Source: Avanaerovorax sp964442135 (GTDB taxonomy: Bacteria; Bacillota; Clostridia; Peptostreptococcales; Anaerovoracaceae). Taken from it: a stretch of 33,252 nt of DNA. The DNA lies in contig CAYTYN010000013.1 in NCBI GenBank assembly GCA_964442135.1, positions 1 to 33,252 on the forward strand, given 5' to 3'. Position 1 is the stretch's first letter; each line of letters begins with the position of its first letter. This document shows positions 7,478 through 15,328 of this stretch, in pieces. A program made the position numbers and the translations under genes. Under the pieces are notes generated by a model. That model saw only the letters and a program-made list of their open reading frames with translations. It was not told the DNA's origin and ran no database searches.

Positions 7478-9214
7478 ATGAAGGTAGACGTACTAGTAGC
7501 GGAAATAGGCTCTACCACTACGGTAGTCAACGCTTTTACGGACCTGAACACCGACGATCCGGTATTTTGGGGTCAGGGACAGGCGCCTACTTCTGTTATG
7601 GACGGGGATGTGAGAATAGGGCTTCGGGGTGCCATCGACGACCTTTGCAGGAAAAAGGGCATAGACAGCCTGGAGTACGACGATATGCTGGCAACCTCGT
7701 CGGCGGCGGGAGGACTTAAGATGACGGTTCACGGACTGGTCTATGACATGACCGCAAAAGCCGCAAAAGAAGCAGCTCTCGGCGCAGGAGGAATAATCCA
7801 CTACATCACAGCAGGAAAGCTGAGAAGGACAGATCTTGCCAGAATAAAAGAGATAAACCCCAATCTGATACTCATAGCCGGCGGCGTAGATTACGGAGAA
7901 AGAGATACGGCCCTGGACAACGCTGAGAAGATCAGATCCATGGGACTGAAGGTGCCGGTAATATATGCCGGCAATATCGAGAACCAGGAGGAGATGAAGC
8001 TCATCTTTGATGAGGAGAGCGGACAGGAGCTGTACAATGTGGAGAACGTATATCCTAAGATAGACGATCTCAACGTAGAGCCATGCAGAAAGGTGATCCA
8101 GGATGCCTTCGAGAAGAACATAACCCACGCTCCCGGCATGGAACACGTGAGAGACATGGTCAGCGGACCTATAATCCCGACCCCGGGAGCCGTAATGGAA
8201 TGCACGAAGCTCCTCTATGATTATATCGGCGATCTGGTGGTGCTGGACGTAGGCGGAGCCACCACAGACGTTCACTCTGTTGCGGCGGAATCCGATAAAA
8301 TCGCCCGCATAATGATATCTCCGGAGCCGAAGGCAAAGCGTACGGTAGAAGGAGATCTGGGTGTATTCGTGAACAGAATGAAGGTCATAGAATCCATGGG
8401 CGAGGAGGAATTTCGCAAGAAATGCGGGAAAGCCGGCATCGACCCGGACAAAACCCTGGAGTCCTATGTTGCCATACCGAAAAACGATGACGAACGCACT
8501 CTGGTGGAGATCCTGACAGAAGAAGCTGTACTCAAGGCAATGGAACGTCACGCAGGATATATAAGATATATATACGGGCCGTCCGGAAGGAGTACGGTAG
8601 CCGAGGGCAAAGACCTGACCCAGGTAAAGTACATAGTGGGAACGGGAGGAGCCCTTACCCGACTTCCTCACAGAGTAGACATAATGAAGAAAGTACATGC
8701 CCACAATGAAACGGGCATGCTCCTGTTCCCTACGGATCACGCACAGATTTTAGTAGATAACGACTATATCATGGCATCACTGGGAGTTTTGTCGAAGAAA
8801 TACAGAGAGGCTGCCGTGAGACTTCTGGAGAAGAGCCTGAACTTTAATTTCCCTGAGAAAAAGGATACCGCACAGATTTTCGGGGCGTCTAAAGCGTTGC
8901 AGGAGGCGGAGGCTCAGGTATCCGCCATGGATGAAAGAGAAGAAGAGAGAAAGCGGCACATAGCGGAAATGGAGGCCATGGGATACGACATGGCCGCATA
9001 TAAGGATGAGGAGCCTATAGGAGGAGCGAATTCCCTTGGAGGTGAAGCTGCGAAGGCCGGTGCGGAACCGGAGGGAGCCGGAAAAGATTCCGTAAAGGCC
9101 GGGCTCATCCAGGGAGAAGGAGTACAGGGAAAGTGGACCCGGAACATGGGAGACTGCAATCATGAATGCAGGCATTGCAGCAGAATCCACTGCCAAGACA
9201 GGAGGGAGGATTAG
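7478..9214 (+). CDS. MutL/GlmL-family ATPase associated with ornithine aminomutase
   Basis: The 578-residue protein belongs to the GlmL/MutL family of ASKHA-fold proteins found beside B12-dependent amino acid mutases. The phosphate-1 motif is EIGSTTT near residue 10 and the phosphate-2 motif is LDVGGATTD in the middle. The family is thought to act as a chaperone or reactivase for the mutase, but this is not proven for OraSE. The start is ATG 7478, after AAGGAGGAG; an upstream in-frame ATG at 7457 lies before that ribosome site. After about residue 470 there is a charged, Ala/Gly-rich linker, then a tail with four cysteines (C560, C564, C567, C572) and three histidines. The stop is one base before the orr start, so the two genes are coupled. 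Confidence 0.88.
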   Translation: MKVDVLVAEIGSTTTVVNAFTDLNTDDPVFWGQGQAPTSVMDGDVRIGLRGAIDDLCRKKGIDSLEYDDMLATSSAAGGLKMTVHGLVYDMTAKAAKEAALGAGGIIHYITAGKLRRTDLARIKEINPNLILIAGGVDYGERDTALDNAEKIRSMGLKVPVIYAGNIENQEEMKLIFDEESGQELYNVENVYPKIDDLNVEPCRKVIQDAFEKNITHAPGMEHVRDMVSGPIIPTPGAVMECTKLLYDYIGDLVVLDVGGATTDVHSVAAESDKIARIMISPEPKAKRTVEGDLGVFVNRMKVIESMGEEEFRKKCGKAGIDPDKTLESYVAIPKNDDERTLVEILTEEAVLKAMERHAGYIRYIYGPSGRSTVAEGKDLTQVKYIVGTGGALTRLPHRVDIMKKVHAHNETGMLLFPTDHAQILVDNDYIMASLGVLSKKYREAAVRLLEKSLNFNFPEKKDTAQIFGASKALQEAEAQVSAMDEREEERKRHIAEMEAMGYDMAAYKDEEPIGGANSLGGEAAKAGAEPEGAGKDSVKAGLIQGEGVQGKWTRNMGDCNHECRHCSRIHCQDRRED

Positions 9215-9215
9215 G

Positions 9216-10301
9216 ATGTACCCTAAATTGAGGATCGATCTGAGAAAGCTGGAGCAGAACCTTAATGCTGTGGCGGATACGACCAGGCGGGGCGGATGTT
9301 CGCTGATGATAGTCACGAAAGGACTCTGCGCAGATCACGAGGTGGTGAAGCTGATAGCCGGAAACGAAAACGTGGACTTTGTGGCCGATTCCAGGGTGAA
9401 GAACATTGCAACCTTTGCCGACGTGGTAAGGGAAGCCGGGAAAAAGACCGTACTTCTCAGACTTCCCATGCACAGCGAGGCAGCCGACGTTATAAAATAT
9501 GTAGACCTGTCGTTTAACTCGGAGCTTTCCACCATAAGACTTTTAAACGAGGAAGCTAAGAAGGCGGGAAAGAATCACCACATCCTTTTGATGATAGATA
9601 TGGGAGATCTGCGAGAGGGAATTTTCTTCCAAAAGGAGGATATGATATTTGATGCCGTAGAAGAGATTCTTGGGATGAAAAACATAAACCTCTACGGGAT
9701 AGGGGTAAATCTGACCTGCTACGGCGCAATCATACCCAAGTATGACAATCTTTCCGGCCTTGTGGAGATCGGAAGAAAAATTGAAGAGAATTCCGGCGTG
9801 ACCCTTTCCATGATATCGGGGGGTAATTCAAGCTCCATTTACCTCATCGACAAAGGGGAGCTTCCGGAAGGCATAAACAATCTCAGACTGGGGGAAGCGT
9901 TCCTTTTAGGCAACGACACAGCTTACGAGACAAAGCTGCCGGGAACGGTTTCTGACACGCTCATCCTTCAAGCCCAGATAATAGAGTTGAAGGAAAAGCC
10001 GTCGCTGCCTATAGGAGAAATAGGCGTTGACGCTTTTGGCGAGAAGCCCCATTACGAGGATCGCGGGATCATGAAGAGAGCCATAATCGCCATAGGAAAG
10101 CAGGACGCCGACCTGGGCAGCATGAACCCTCTGGATGAGAGAATAGAGATCATGGGCGGAAGCTCTGACCACATCATCCTGGACGTGACGAAATGCGGCG
10201 GCCAATACAAGGTCGGAGACGTTGTGGAGTTCACCTTAGGCTACGGAGGCATGTTGAAGGCCGCTACCAGCCCTTACGTTGAAAGGGAATACGTGAGATA
10301 G
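9216..10301 (+). CDS. orr: Ornithine racemase
   Basis: Orr converts L-ornithine to D-ornithine, the substrate of OraSE, and so opens the pathway. The 361-residue protein is a fold-type III PLP enzyme of the alanine-racemase N-terminal family. RIDLRKLEQN at residues 6-15 is typical of the barrel start, and the PLP lysine is expected at K35 in VTKG. The start is ATG 9216, directly after GGAGGGAGGA; an in-frame ATG at 9162 lies inside the previous gene and has no ribosome site. Its place at the end of the ornithine cluster distinguishes it from an ordinary alanine or lysine racemase. ATA codons are commoner here than in ord-oraE. Confidence 0.92.
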   Translation: MYPKLRIDLRKLEQNLNAVADTTRRGGCSLMIVTKGLCADHEVVKLIAGNENVDFVADSRVKNIATFADVVREAGKKTVLLRLPMHSEAADVIKYVDLSFNSELSTIRLLNEEAKKAGKNHHILLMIDMGDLREGIFFQKEDMIFDAVEEILGMKNINLYGIGVNLTCYGAIIPKYDNLSGLVEIGRKIEENSGVTLSMISGGNSSSIYLIDKGELPEGINNLRLGEAFLLGNDTAYETKLPGTVSDTLILQAQIIELKEKPSLPIGEIGVDAFGEKPHYEDRGIMKRAIIAIGKQDADLGSMNPLDERIEIMGGSSDHIILDVTKCGGQYKVGDVVEFTLGYGGMLKAATSPYVEREYVR

Positions 10302-10348
10302 TAAGGTTTCGCTGAAAAGGCTCATCACCGATATTTCGTGGTTTTGAG

Positions 10349-10361
10349 CCAATTTAATTGG
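10349..10361. promoter_or_regulatory. Perfect palindrome in front of trkA
   Basis: CCAATT-T-AATTGG is a perfect 13-bp inverted repeat between orr and trkA, ending 19 bases before the trkA start. No matching promoter elements are clear. It could be an operator, but one copy is weak evidence. Confidence 0.35.
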
Positions 10362-10380
10362 TATGGTAAGAGGTTTGGAA

Positions 10381-11730
10381 ATGGAAGTCGCGATTATCGG
10401 TGCAGGTAAGCTGGGGATAAAGGTAACGGAGTCTCTCCTTAGCGGGAATTATTCCATAACTCTGGTGGACAGAGACGAAGAGCTTTTGAATAAAGCGGGA
10501 GGTCAGCTGGACGTCATGCCTCTCAATATAGACGCCAGGGATGTGAACGCCTTGAAGAGAATGGAGATAGAGAATTTCGATTATCTCCTGGCGGCTACCG
10601 GCGATGACCAGACCAACATGGTTATCGCCGCTTTCTCCAAGAAATTAGGGTGCAAAAAGGTCATCGCCAGAGTCAGAGATCCGGAGTACATGAAACACTT
10701 CGAGTTCATCAAGGAGACTATGGACATAGACTACATAGTAAACCCGGATCTTGCCATAACTACGGAGATATATAAGTATTTAGTCGAAAAATACACTCTA
10801 AGCAACGGCATATACACCAGCGGAAAAATCGGAGTCATCGAGTTTCCCGCTTCGAAGATAAGGTCGCTGCCGGGGAGACCTATACCTGAGGTCAAAAGCG
10901 TTTTGCCCGACATGCTCATAGCCGCCATATCCAGAAACGGAAGGATAATAGTGCCTCACGGCGAGGATGAGATCCGTCAGGAGGACCATCTCTACGTGGT
11001 AGGAGAGAAAGATCAGATTCGAGAGCTGAATAAAAAGGTTCAAACAAGGGGAAGGTACACCGATATACAGAAGGTTATGATCATAGGCGGAGGAAAGACC
11101 GGATACTATCTAGCCGACAGGCTGGCTGAGTTCGGTATAGCGGTGAAGCTGGTGGAAAAGAATAAGGAACGCTGTAGGTACCTGTCAACCCACATGCCTG
11201 ATGTCATGGTGCTCCACGGAGACGGAACCGATGTAGACATGCTGGAAGAGGAAAACCTCGAGGAGATGGATGCCTTTGTGACCGCCACAGGCTACGATGA
11301 GGAGAACCTGCTTCTCGCCTTGACGGCAAAGGACAGAGGGATAGAGGACGTAATCTCCAAGGTCAGCAGAGAAAGCTACTCCGATCTTGTGGAGAGAATG
11401 GGCATAGATATGGTTCTGAACCCTTTGGATATTACAGCGGGCAATATTTTCGGGTTCATAAAGGAATCCAAGGTAGTAGTATCCTCCGTTATAATACAGG
11501 GGCAGGCGGAGATAGTGGAAATAGCCGCAGGGGGCGATATGAACATGATAGACGTACCCCTGGCAAAGCTGAAGCTGCCTAAGGGAATGATCATTGCAGC
11601 TATCCACAGAGGCCGGGACGTTATAATTCCGGACGGAAATACCAGGATACAGATAAACGACAGGCTCATGATAGTCAGCCTTCTCCGTGAGATAAGCGAT
11701 CTGGAGAAGCTGCTGAGGAACAGGAGATAG
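10381..11730 (+). CDS. trkA: Trk potassium uptake regulatory subunit TrkA
   Basis: This is the cytoplasmic NAD(H)/ATP-binding regulator that gates TrkH channels. The 449-residue protein has the full two-repeat layout TrkA-N, TrkA-C, TrkA-N, TrkA-C. The first Rossmann motif is GAGKLG at residues 7-12 and the second is GGGKTG near residue 235. The start is ATG 10381, seven bases after AAGAGG; an in-frame ATG at 10363 precedes that site. The first of two TrkH genes follows after ten bases, so the three form one operon. No obvious terminator separates orr from this gene, so transcripts may run in from the ornithine operon. Confidence 0.93.
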   Translation: MEVAIIGAGKLGIKVTESLLSGNYSITLVDRDEELLNKAGGQLDVMPLNIDARDVNALKRMEIENFDYLLAATGDDQTNMVIAAFSKKLGCKKVIARVRDPEYMKHFEFIKETMDIDYIVNPDLAITTEIYKYLVEKYTLSNGIYTSGKIGVIEFPASKIRSLPGRPIPEVKSVLPDMLIAAISRNGRIIVPHGEDEIRQEDHLYVVGEKDQIRELNKKVQTRGRYTDIQKVMIIGGGKTGYYLADRLAEFGIAVKLVEKNKERCRYLSTHMPDVMVLHGDGTDVDMLEEENLEEMDAFVTATGYDEENLLLALTAKDRGIEDVISKVSRESYSDLVERMGIDMVLNPLDITAGNIFGFIKESKVVVSSVIIQGQAEIVEIAAGGDMNMIDVPLAKLKLPKGMIIAAIHRGRDVIIPDGNTRIQINDRLMIVSLLREISDLEKLLRNRR

Positions 11731-11740
11731 AGGTTCGGCG

Positions 11741-13210
11741 ATGACAGTCAGCTTTAGCGGTGTAGTGAGGGTGGTCGGTATTCTCCTCATAGTCCTCGGC
11801 ATTTGTATGATACCGTCCCTCGCTGTAGCAATAATATATAAAGAAGACGTATCGGCCATATCCTTCGGAGTAACGGCAGCGCCGTGTGTGATTGCCGGCT
11901 TTGTGGTGATAAAAAAATTCAATCCTGAGGACATGAAGATGAAAGCCAGAGACGGCTATCTGTTCGTTACGGTGGCTTGGCTTTTGGCGTCGGTCATAGG
12001 AGCTGTTCCTCTGATTTTATCCGGCTCCATATCCGGTATTGCAGATGCTTTTTTCGAGAGCTGCTCCGGATTTTCCACTACCGGCTCCACCATACTTTCC
12101 GACATAGAAGCCCTTCCCCGATCCATGCTGTTTTGGCGTTCCTTCACTAATTGGCTGGGAGGAATGGGAATAATAGTGTTGGCGGCAGCTCTGCTTCCTT
12201 CCATAGGAGTGAGCGGACAGATGATAGCCAGCGCGGAGACGCCTGGGCCGACCTTTGCCAAGATTTCCGCCAAGTATACCGATACGGCGAAGCTGCTTTA
12301 TCTCCTATATTTCGGCTTCACCTTAGTACTGACAGTTCTCCTCATCATAGGGGGACTTAGCTTTTACGATTCACTGGTACACACCTTCAGCACCGTGGGT
12401 ACAGGAGGCTTTTCCGTCTACAACGACAGCATAGGCCGCTATGACAGCCTGTACGTGGAGTGGGTCATAATCATATTCATGGTACTGTGCAGTATAAACC
12501 TTAACCTGTACTTCAGGCTGGCCGGCGGCGGGCTTCGAAGCTTCCTAAAGGACGAAGAGCTCAGGTTTTACCTTACCATAGTGATCGGCTCAGTGTGCCT
12601 GGTCACGGTCAATCTGATGACCCAGGGAGGATATGAAAGCCTTTTCGAGGGGTTGAGAGCGTCTGTCTTCCACGTTTCTTCCATAGTGACGACCACCGGA
12701 TACGCCACGGTGGATTACGACGCCCTGTGGCCTACCTTCTCTAAGATGATCCTGCTTATCCTCACCATAACGGGATCCTGTTCCGCCTCTACGTCAGGAG
12801 GCGTAAAAATGGTCAGGATACTGGTAGCGCTTAAGTTCGTAAGGAGAGGCTTTTCCAGGAAGCTCCATCCTAACCGGATAGCCGACATAACCATGAACGG
12901 CCGCGGCTTGGAGCAAAGCGTAGTGACCAATATCGTAAACTATTTAATGTTTTATATCCTGGTGATCATGGCGGGAACATTCATAGTGGCTTTGAACGGG
13001 TACGATATAATAACTGCGCTGAGCGCGGTGATCACATGCGTTGGAAACGTAGGGCCGGGATTTAACCTGATCGGACCGGCGTTTAACTTTGGAATGTTTT
13101 CGGATTTCACTAAGATAATACTGGGACTTCTGATGATAGCCGGAAGACTCGAGCTGTTTACCTTCTTCATTCTGTTTTCTCCGAAGTACTGGAATTCCAA
13201 TAAGGCATAG
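11741..13210 (+). CDS. trkH: Trk potassium channel subunit TrkH, canonical copy
   Basis: This 489-residue membrane protein is the ion-conducting subunit of the Trk potassium system. It has the four membrane-pore-membrane repeats of the SKT superfamily. All four pore loops keep the filter glycine: STTGST in P1, STVGTGG in P2, TTTGYAT in P3 and GNVGPG in P4. The gating-loop region GSCSASTSGG is also present. It starts at ATG 11741, ten bases after trkA, and is followed after 17 bases by a second trkH. This copy should be a working K+ channel controlled by TrkA. Confidence 0.93.
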   Translation: MTVSFSGVVRVVGILLIVLGICMIPSLAVAIIYKEDVSAISFGVTAAPCVIAGFVVIKKFNPEDMKMKARDGYLFVTVAWLLASVIGAVPLILSGSISGIADAFFESCSGFSTTGSTILSDIEALPRSMLFWRSFTNWLGGMGIIVLAAALLPSIGVSGQMIASAETPGPTFAKISAKYTDTAKLLYLLYFGFTLVLTVLLIIGGLSFYDSLVHTFSTVGTGGFSVYNDSIGRYDSLYVEWVIIIFMVLCSINLNLYFRLAGGGLRSFLKDEELRFYLTIVIGSVCLVTVNLMTQGGYESLFEGLRASVFHVSSIVTTTGYATVDYDALWPTFSKMILLILTITGSCSASTSGGVKMVRILVALKFVRRGFSRKLHPNRIADITMNGRGLEQSVVTNIVNYLMFYILVIMAGTFIVALNGYDIITALSAVITCVGNVGPGFNLIGPAFNFGMFSDFTKIILGLLMIAGRLELFTFFILFSPKYWNSNKA

Positions 13211-13227
13211 AAAGGTGCGGGCGGAAA

Positions 13228-14694
13228 ATGACTTTTAACTACAGACTGATGGCGAAAACGGTTTCCCTGCTCATACTCCTTGAGGGACTGGCCATGGTAC
13301 CGTCCGTAATATGCGCCGCCGTGTACGGTGAAACCGGCCCGATGATATGCTTTTCGGCGACAGGCTTCATATGCGTTTTGCTGGGCGCCATGCTCTATCT
13401 TTTCATGAGGAAGTACACCATACGGATAAAGACCAGAGAGGGATATTTCATAGTCATTCTGTGCTGGATGACTGTGATCATCGTAGGATTTTTCCCATAC
13501 TACTTTTCAGGGGAGGGTTACTCCTTTGCCGACTGTCTATTCGAGTCCGTAGCCTCCTGGACCACCAGCAGCGCTTGGGTAATAGAATTGGAGACCATGC
13601 CGGCGTCTGTGGTACTGTGGAAGGCCGTATCCAACTTTCTGGGAGGCATAGGTGTTGTGGTGCTGGCTGTGTCTGTACTTACCGTTCTCGGAGCCGAAGG
13701 ACAGAAGCTTGCCGGAGCGGAAGTCACAGGACCTGTCCTATCCAAGCTTACGGCCAGGATGAGGGATACGGCCCGGGTCTTCTGCTTCACATATACAGCC
13801 ATGGCTCTTATGGAATTTCTTCTCCTGAGAGCAGGGAGAATACCGGTATTCAGCGCATTGGTGAACGCTATGTCTACGGTGAGCACCGCCGGAATAATAG
13901 GCTATCAGGAAAGCGTGACAGATCAATATTCCCTGTATACAAAAGGTGTGCTGGTGTTTTTCACCATCTTAGGCTCAATGAACTGTGTCATATTCGTGAT
14001 GTTGGCCAGGAGAAGGTTTAGAGAAGTTATAAGCAACCTGGAGCTAAGGGTATTCTTGGCTATCATAGGGATTGCCTCCTTTCTCTGCGGTGCGATGCTC
14101 TTTTTGTCAGGGGTCTGCCCAAGTCCATCTGACGCATTGGCCGCTGCCTTTGTAGAGGTGGTATCCTTCGGATCCACGTCGGGATTTACGTCAGGCACAG
14201 ACCTAAACTCATGGCCGCCGGCTTGTCACTTCATCTTCATCCTGTTGATGATGATAGGAGGGTGCGCCAATTCGACCGGCGGAGGCATTAAGGTAATAAG
14301 GATTATCGTGTTTTTCAAGCTGGTCGGGAGAGGATTTTACAAGAGAATCCATCCCAGAGCCGTAAAACCTGTGATGATAGGGAACACGCCGGTCAGCGCG
14401 GAGAACGCTTCCTCGATATCCACCTTCATCCTGCTCTTTTTCGGCGTGTATATGTTTTCCTGCCTCGTTCTGTCTTTGGAAAACATGGATCTTTTAACCA
14501 CACTGACTGCGGCCATGGCTCTGTTTACAAATACGGGAACCGGTCTGGGTGAGGCGGCTGCAGGCTCCTATGCCGGATTTTCGGATCCCGGAAAGATATA
14601 CGGTTCCCTGCTGATGCTTGCAGGACGGCTGGAGATATATGCTATACTCATACTGTTTTCCCGGTCGTTTTGGAATTCAGACTCGGGGAAATAG
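13228..14694 (+). CDS. Second TrkH-like subunit with a degenerate selectivity filter
   Basis: The 488-residue protein is a clear paralogue of the preceding TrkH, with the same length, topology and landmarks (NFLGGIG after P1, GGCANSTGGG in the gating region, LLMLAGRLE near the end). Two pore loops are altered: P1 reads WTTSSA where the neighbour has STTGST, and P2 reads STVSTAG where it has STVGTGG, so two filter glycines are serine. P3 (STSGFTS) and P4 (TNTGTG) keep theirs. The reading frame is intact, so this is not a pseudogene. TrkH proteins form dimers; this copy may pair with the canonical one or carry another ion. In plant HKT transporters, Gly-to-Ser in P1 favours Na+. The function here is inference. 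Confidence 0.85.
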   Translation: MTFNYRLMAKTVSLLILLEGLAMVPSVICAAVYGETGPMICFSATGFICVLLGAMLYLFMRKYTIRIKTREGYFIVILCWMTVIIVGFFPYYFSGEGYSFADCLFESVASWTTSSAWVIELETMPASVVLWKAVSNFLGGIGVVVLAVSVLTVLGAEGQKLAGAEVTGPVLSKLTARMRDTARVFCFTYTAMALMEFLLLRAGRIPVFSALVNAMSTVSTAGIIGYQESVTDQYSLYTKGVLVFFTILGSMNCVIFVMLARRRFREVISNLELRVFLAIIGIASFLCGAMLFLSGVCPSPSDALAAAFVEVVSFGSTSGFTSGTDLNSWPPACHFIFILLMMIGGCANSTGGGIKVIRIIVFFKLVGRGFYKRIHPRAVKPVMIGNTPVSAENASSISTFILLFFGVYMFSCLVLSLENMDLLTTLTAAMALFTNTGTGLGEAAAGSYAGFSDPGKIYGSLLMLAGRLEIYAILILFSRSFWNSDSGK

Positions 14695-14730
14695 GACTTT
14701 AAAACCGTGGGAAACCGTCCCGTTCCGTCG

Positions 14731-14770
14731 AAGGCTCCCATGGAATCAGGGATTACCTGAAGGGAGCTTT
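14731..14770 (+). other. Structured intergenic hairpin before tadA
   Basis: AAGGCTCCC (14731-14739) pairs with GGGAGCTTT (14762-14770), and inside it CAGG (14747-14750) pairs with CCTG (14756-14759). No T-run follows. It may mark the 3' end of the trk transcript or be a small structured RNA; it matches no RNA family I recognise. Confidence 0.4.
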
Positions 14771-14809
14771 AAAGGCCTCTATTTCAATACAAAGTTGGTA
14801 AGTTAGCGG

Positions 14810-14838
14810 TTGAAACGACTGCGGAAGTATGGTAACAT
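14810..14838 (+). promoter_or_regulatory. Sigma-70-type promoter of tadA
   Basis: TTGAAA (14810-14815) and TAACAT (14833-14838) are 17 bases apart. The predicted transcription start near 14845 lies after the in-frame TTG at 14810, so that codon cannot be the tadA start. Confidence 0.55.
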
Positions 14839-14848
14839 AGACTGGTGT

Positions 14849-15328
14849 ATGGAAATGTTTATGAAGGCGGCTTTAGAGGAAGCCGCGGAAGCGGGGCGTC
14901 TTGGTGAAATACCCATAGGCGCTGTTGTTGTCAGAAATGGCGAAATAATTGCTTCGGCACATAACCTTACGGAAACCCTTAAGGATCCCACCGCTCACGC
15001 TGAGCTCCTGGCCGTGAGAAAGGCTGCGGCTGCTCTCGGGGGATGGAGACTTATAGGCTGTGACATGTATGTGACCGTAGAGCCGTGCGCTATGTGTGCG
15101 GGAGCCCTCGTCTGGTCGAGAATAGAGAATTTATACATAGGAACGGCTGATCCGAAGGCCGGAGCTTGCGGCTCGGTCTTTAACATAGCCGAAAGCGACA
15201 GGCTCAATCATAAGATAAATGTGCATCGGGGTTTGATGGAAGAGGAATGCAGGGCTGTAGTCAGGGATTTCTTTTCTGAGCTCAGAAGGAACAAGAAATC
15301 GAATCGGAGGAAGGAATATAATGAATAG
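14849..15328 (+). CDS. tadA: tRNA-specific adenosine deaminase TadA
   Basis: TadA deaminates adenosine 34 of tRNA-Arg(ACG) to inosine. With ATG 14849 as start the protein is 159 residues, close to the family norm. The zinc and catalytic residues are H50-A-E52 and P79-C80-A-M-C83. The start is uncertain: ATGs at 14849, 14855 and 14861 are all possible, none has a strong ribosome site, and the first would be nearly leaderless from the predicted promoter. The C-terminal tail is rich in lysine, arginine and asparagine. The last eight bases overlap the next gene, so the two are probably co-transcribed. Confidence 0.92.
   Translation: MEMFMKAALEEAAEAGRLGEIPIGAVVVRNGEIIASAHNLTETLKDPTAHAELLAVRKAAAALGGWRLIGCDMYVTVEPCAMCAGALVWSRIENLYIGTADPKAGACGSVFNIAESDRLNHKINVHRGLMEEECRAVVRDFFSELRRNKKSNRRKEYNE

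Noticed and set aside
7493..8740. A 415-codon open frame on the minus strand, antisense to the MutL-like gene
   Set aside because: It lacks a recognisable product or ribosome site and is explained by the codon structure of the well-supported plus-strand gene. Similar long antisense frames at 5161-6168 and 31748-32857 were rejected for the same reason.
10319..10350. GGCTCA/TGAGCC hairpin after orr as a terminator
   Set aside because: Only six outer pairs, a mismatched interior and no T-run.
13228..14694. Second trkH as a decaying pseudogene
   Set aside because: Full length, no frameshift or stop, normal ribosome spacing and conserved non-filter landmarks.
14695..14809. tRNA or SRP RNA in the spacer before tadA
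   Set aside because: No T-loop GTTCGAATC-like sequence, no cloverleaf arms and no SRP core GGAAGCAGC-type motif.
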